Assembly: GCA_021804455.1 (NCBI GenBank)
Contig: JAJZHT010000055.1
Location: 1 to 7,419 of the forward strand
Source: Pseudomonadota bacterium
GTDB lineage: Bacteria > Pseudomonadota > Alphaproteobacteria > Paracaedibacterales > CAIULA01
Direction of reading: 5' to 3'
DNA length: 7,419 bases
How positions within the stretch are numbered: position 1 is the first letter of the stretch; every line of letters begins with the position of its first letter. The position numbers and the translations under genes were made by a program. The notes beneath the pieces were generated by a model. The model worked only from the letters and a program-made list of their open reading frames with translations, did not search any database and was not told the origin of the DNA. Shown one piece after another: positions 5,615 to 7,419 of the stretch.

Positions 5615-6235
5615 ATGAAATTATCAACAAAACTTTTAGTGTCATTGGGTGCTGTGGCCATTTTATTTGGCGATACAGCCTCGGCGGCTTTGGTTCCGAG
5701 TTCCGTTAGCAACAGCTACAAAGCTTACCGCGAAGCTTATAATGCGGATCCTCAGTCAGAAGAGACAGGAGAAGCTTTGGACGATTTAAGAACCTCTTGC
5801 GACTATTTTTGTAATACGTTTTCTTGTAATATTTCCAAAAAAGCCAAGGATTGTGCGGCCCGTTGCCCTTTTGATACCGTGGGAAGTTGTTTAAAACAAC
5901 AAAATGTGTCAAGCAATCCAAGCCGCAAAAAATTCCTGGAAAAACTGAATGTAAATGATATTGATGAAAATGATGTACCGATGAGTAAAATCCCCGGTGC
6001 GACCGTTGCGGCATCCTCTGTAAAGGGGACTAAGCAAGAAGATGGTTCTTGTTTGTGCCCGCTTCAGACTAAGGCACCTGGTACCAATACTGCCAATCAA
6101 CAACAGGTTTCGAAAACTCCGTCAACCCCTGTGGTACAACAAAAAGCCACTACTCAGGTTGATTCTGCCTGTCAACAGGCTGCTAACGACTATGGTATAA
6201 GCCCAGAAGAGGCAAAAGCAAACGGATTGTGTTAA
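5615..6235 (+). CDS. Secreted cysteine-rich protein of unknown function
   Basis: I do not recognise this 206-residue protein. Residues 1-24 are a clear Sec signal peptide: Lys-2 and Lys-6, a hydrophobic core LLVSLGAVAILFG, and an A-S-A site for cleavage after 24. There is no lipobox or other membrane segment, so it is probably periplasmic or exported. The mature part has ten cysteines (62, 66, 71, 80, 84, 92, 146, 148, 186, 206) and none lies in the signal. The cluster at 62-92 contains two C-x3-C motifs 13 residues apart; a CLC pair lies at 146-148; the final residue is Cys. Residues 150-183 are a Thr/Gln/Pro/Ser-rich linker, and a small C-terminal segment runs between C186 and C206. The even count suggests disulfides formed by periplasmic oxidation. 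The start has a good GGAG Shine-Dalgarno with 7-nt spacing. It appears to be transcribed alone and ends at a strong hairpin. Confidence 0.85.
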   Translation: MKLSTKLLVSLGAVAILFGDTASAALVPSSVSNSYKAYREAYNADPQSEETGEALDDLRTSCDYFCNTFSCNISKKAKDCAARCPFDTVGSCLKQQNVSSNPSRKKFLEKLNVNDIDENDVPMSKIPGATVAASSVKGTKQEDGSCLCPLQTKAPGTNTANQQQVSKTPSTPVVQQKATTQVDSACQQAANDYGISPEEAKANGLC

Positions 6236-6240
6236 ATTTC

Positions 6241-6268
6241 AAAAGAAGGGAGTTACCTCCCTTCTTTT
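6241..6268. terminator. Bidirectional intrinsic terminator between convergent genes
   Basis: AAAAGAAGGGAG (6241-6252) pairs perfectly with CTCCCTTCTTTT (6257-6268) around a TTAC loop, a 12-bp stem with a GC-rich centre. The outer A:T pairs supply a T-rich tract to the transcript on either strand, so it can end both the cysteine-rich gene (stop at 6233-6235) and ychF, whose stop codon TAG (6269-6271) directly abuts the stem. Confidence 0.85.
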
Positions 6269-7369
6269 CTATACATTAAAACGAAAATGGAAGATGTCAC
6301 CATCTTTAACTTGATAATCTCGACCTTCTTGCCTTAGTTTACCGGCTAATTTGGCTCCTTGTTCTCCTTGATAGGTTACGTAATCCTCATAGCTGATAGT
6401 TTCAGCACAAATAAACCCTTTTTCAAAATCAGAATGGATGGCCCCAGCTGCTTGAGGGGCCTTAGCCCCCTGAGAGACTGTCCAAGCTCTGGCTTCTTTA
6501 GGACCTACGGTAAAAAATGTCAGTAAATTCAAAAGTTGATAACCTGCCCGTATGACTTGTTTAAGGCCTGTTTCTTGTAAACCCAAACTTTGTAAATACT
6601 CTTGTTGCTCGTGAGGAGAATCTAGATTGGCTACTTCGGCCTCAATCGCCGCAGAAATTATGACGGATTTGGCGTTTTGTGAAAGGGCATAGTTTGCGAC
6701 AGCTTGGGTATGGGCATTTCCTGTTGATGCTTGATCTTCGGCAACATTACAGACATACAAAATCGGTTTACTGGTTAGAAGATGCAGGCTGTGAAAGAGG
6801 GGGTGTTCATCTGCCGACAAAACAACGGTTTTGGCAGACTGTCCTTGTTGAAGAGCTGTTAAAACCTTTTGGATGACAGGCATTAAGGCTTTTGCCTCAG
6901 GATCGTTCGTTTTAAGTTTCTTTTCAAGACTTTGGGCACGTCGTTCCATGCTCTCAAGATCTGCTAGTAATAATTCTGTTTCGATGGTGGTAAGATCTCT
7001 GAGCGGGTTAACCGACCCTTCGACGTGGGTGATATCATCATCTTCAAAACAGCGAAGGACATGGATAATCGCTTCTGTTGAACGAATATGTCCTAGGAAC
7101 TGATTGCCCAAACCTTCTCCTTTACTAGCGCCCCTGACCAAACCAGCAATGTCAACAAATTCCAATTGGGTGGGAATGATTTTCGCAGACTGGGCGATAG
7201 AGGCGATTTTTTCTAAATGTTCATCAGGAACCCCAACCCGACCTGTATTGGGCTCAATCGTGCAAAAGGGGTAATTGGCCGCTTCGGCTGCCGCTGTTGC
7301 TGTTAAGGCATTAAAGAGGGTGGATTTACCAACATTGGGTAGACCTACAATTCCGCAGTTAAATCCCAT
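6269..7369 (-). CDS. ychF: Redox-regulated ribosome-associated ATPase YchF (OLA1/Obg family)
   Basis: A 366-residue cytoplasmic P-loop NTPase of the usual YchF length (about 363). It has the Walker A G1 motif GLPNVGKST (9-17), the switch segment DIAGLVRGASKGEGLGNQFL (73-92) with the G3 motif D73-x-x-G76, and NVAED (208-212) in place of the GTPase NKxD. That substitution is the family trait that favours ATP over GTP. A helical arm lies near 130-180 and a C-terminal TGS domain at about 283-366 (LTFFTVGPKEARAWTV, then DGDIFHFRFNV). The protein binds ribosomes and is linked to stress and translation-initiation control in other bacteria. ATG 7369 gives the canonical MGFNCGIVGLPN start, with a GAGAAAG run (7374-7380) 4 nt upstream. 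Only 50 nt are visible upstream; no neighbour or clear promoter can be identified there. Confidence 0.97.
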   Translation of the reverse strand: MGFNCGIVGLPNVGKSTLFNALTATAAAEAANYPFCTIEPNTGRVGVPDEHLEKIASIAQSAKIIPTQLEFVDIAGLVRGASKGEGLGNQFLGHIRSTEAIIHVLRCFEDDDITHVEGSVNPLRDLTTIETELLLADLESMERRAQSLEKKLKTNDPEAKALMPVIQKVLTALQQGQSAKTVVLSADEHPLFHSLHLLTSKPILYVCNVAEDQASTGNAHTQAVANYALSQNAKSVIISAAIEAEVANLDSPHEQQEYLQSLGLQETGLKQVIRAGYQLLNLLTFFTVGPKEARAWTVSQGAKAPQAAGAIHSDFEKGFICAETISYEDYVTYQGEQGAKLAGKLRQEGRDYQVKDGDIFHFRFNV

Positions 7370-7419
7370 AAATCTTTCTCGTACTCATTCATCGTAGGGC
7401 TAACCTAGCGCAATTCTAT

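Noticed and set aside
5706..6103. Minus-strand frames opposite the cysteine-rich gene
   Set aside because: The plus-strand frame has a signal peptide, a good Shine-Dalgarno and a terminator; the antisense frames have none of these.
7370..7419. End of an upstream gene (for example pth, often next to ychF) on the minus strand
   Set aside because: All three frames close with stops within a few codons and the remaining residues are too few to recognise anything.

Overview
The window looks like a bacterial chromosome segment of fairly low GC with dense genes and short spacers. The aspartate aminotransferase has the sequence style of the alphaproteobacterial type I enzymes, and a type VI secretion (T6SS) spike module sits beside housekeeping genes. 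This is compatible with an alphaproteobacterium, possibly a host-associated one of the Holosporales kind. That placement is inference from sequence style and was not tested by a search.

Layout. From the left edge to about 3185, all on the minus strand and read right to left, lies an apparent operon. It holds vgrG (GTG start at 3185), a 242-residue MORN_2/YwqK-like repeat protein, and a PAAR-like (DUF4280-type) protein cut by the left edge. The spacers are only 12 and 3 nt. A candidate promoter (3223-3250) precedes vgrG. From 3281 to 5499, on the plus strand, lie a LOG-family protein, a class I aspartate aminotransferase with its own candidate promoter overlapping the LOG stop codon, and a MutT-type Nudix hydrolase overlapping the end of aspC. 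After a 115-nt AT-rich leader with two notable inverted repeats comes an unrecognised secreted cysteine-rich protein (5615-6235). A perfect 12-bp hairpin at 6241-6268 separates it from the convergent ychF gene (6269-7369, minus). The last 50 nt on the right hold only the ychF upstream region, where I see no recognisable gene. No gene-free stretch exceeds 300 nt.

How the genes work together. The left module would form the puncturing tip of a T6SS: a VgrG trimer capped by the PAAR-like protein, with the MORN-repeat protein a candidate adaptor, immunity protein or cargo. VgrG ends at its beta-helix with no toxin domain, so any effector must be the MORN protein, the unseen end of the PAAR-like gene, or a gene beyond the left edge. 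The plus-strand genes are metabolic or maintenance functions (purine nucleotide/cytokinin-type hydrolysis, transamination, nucleotide-pool sanitation). The most novel item is the secreted ten-cysteine protein and its structured leader.
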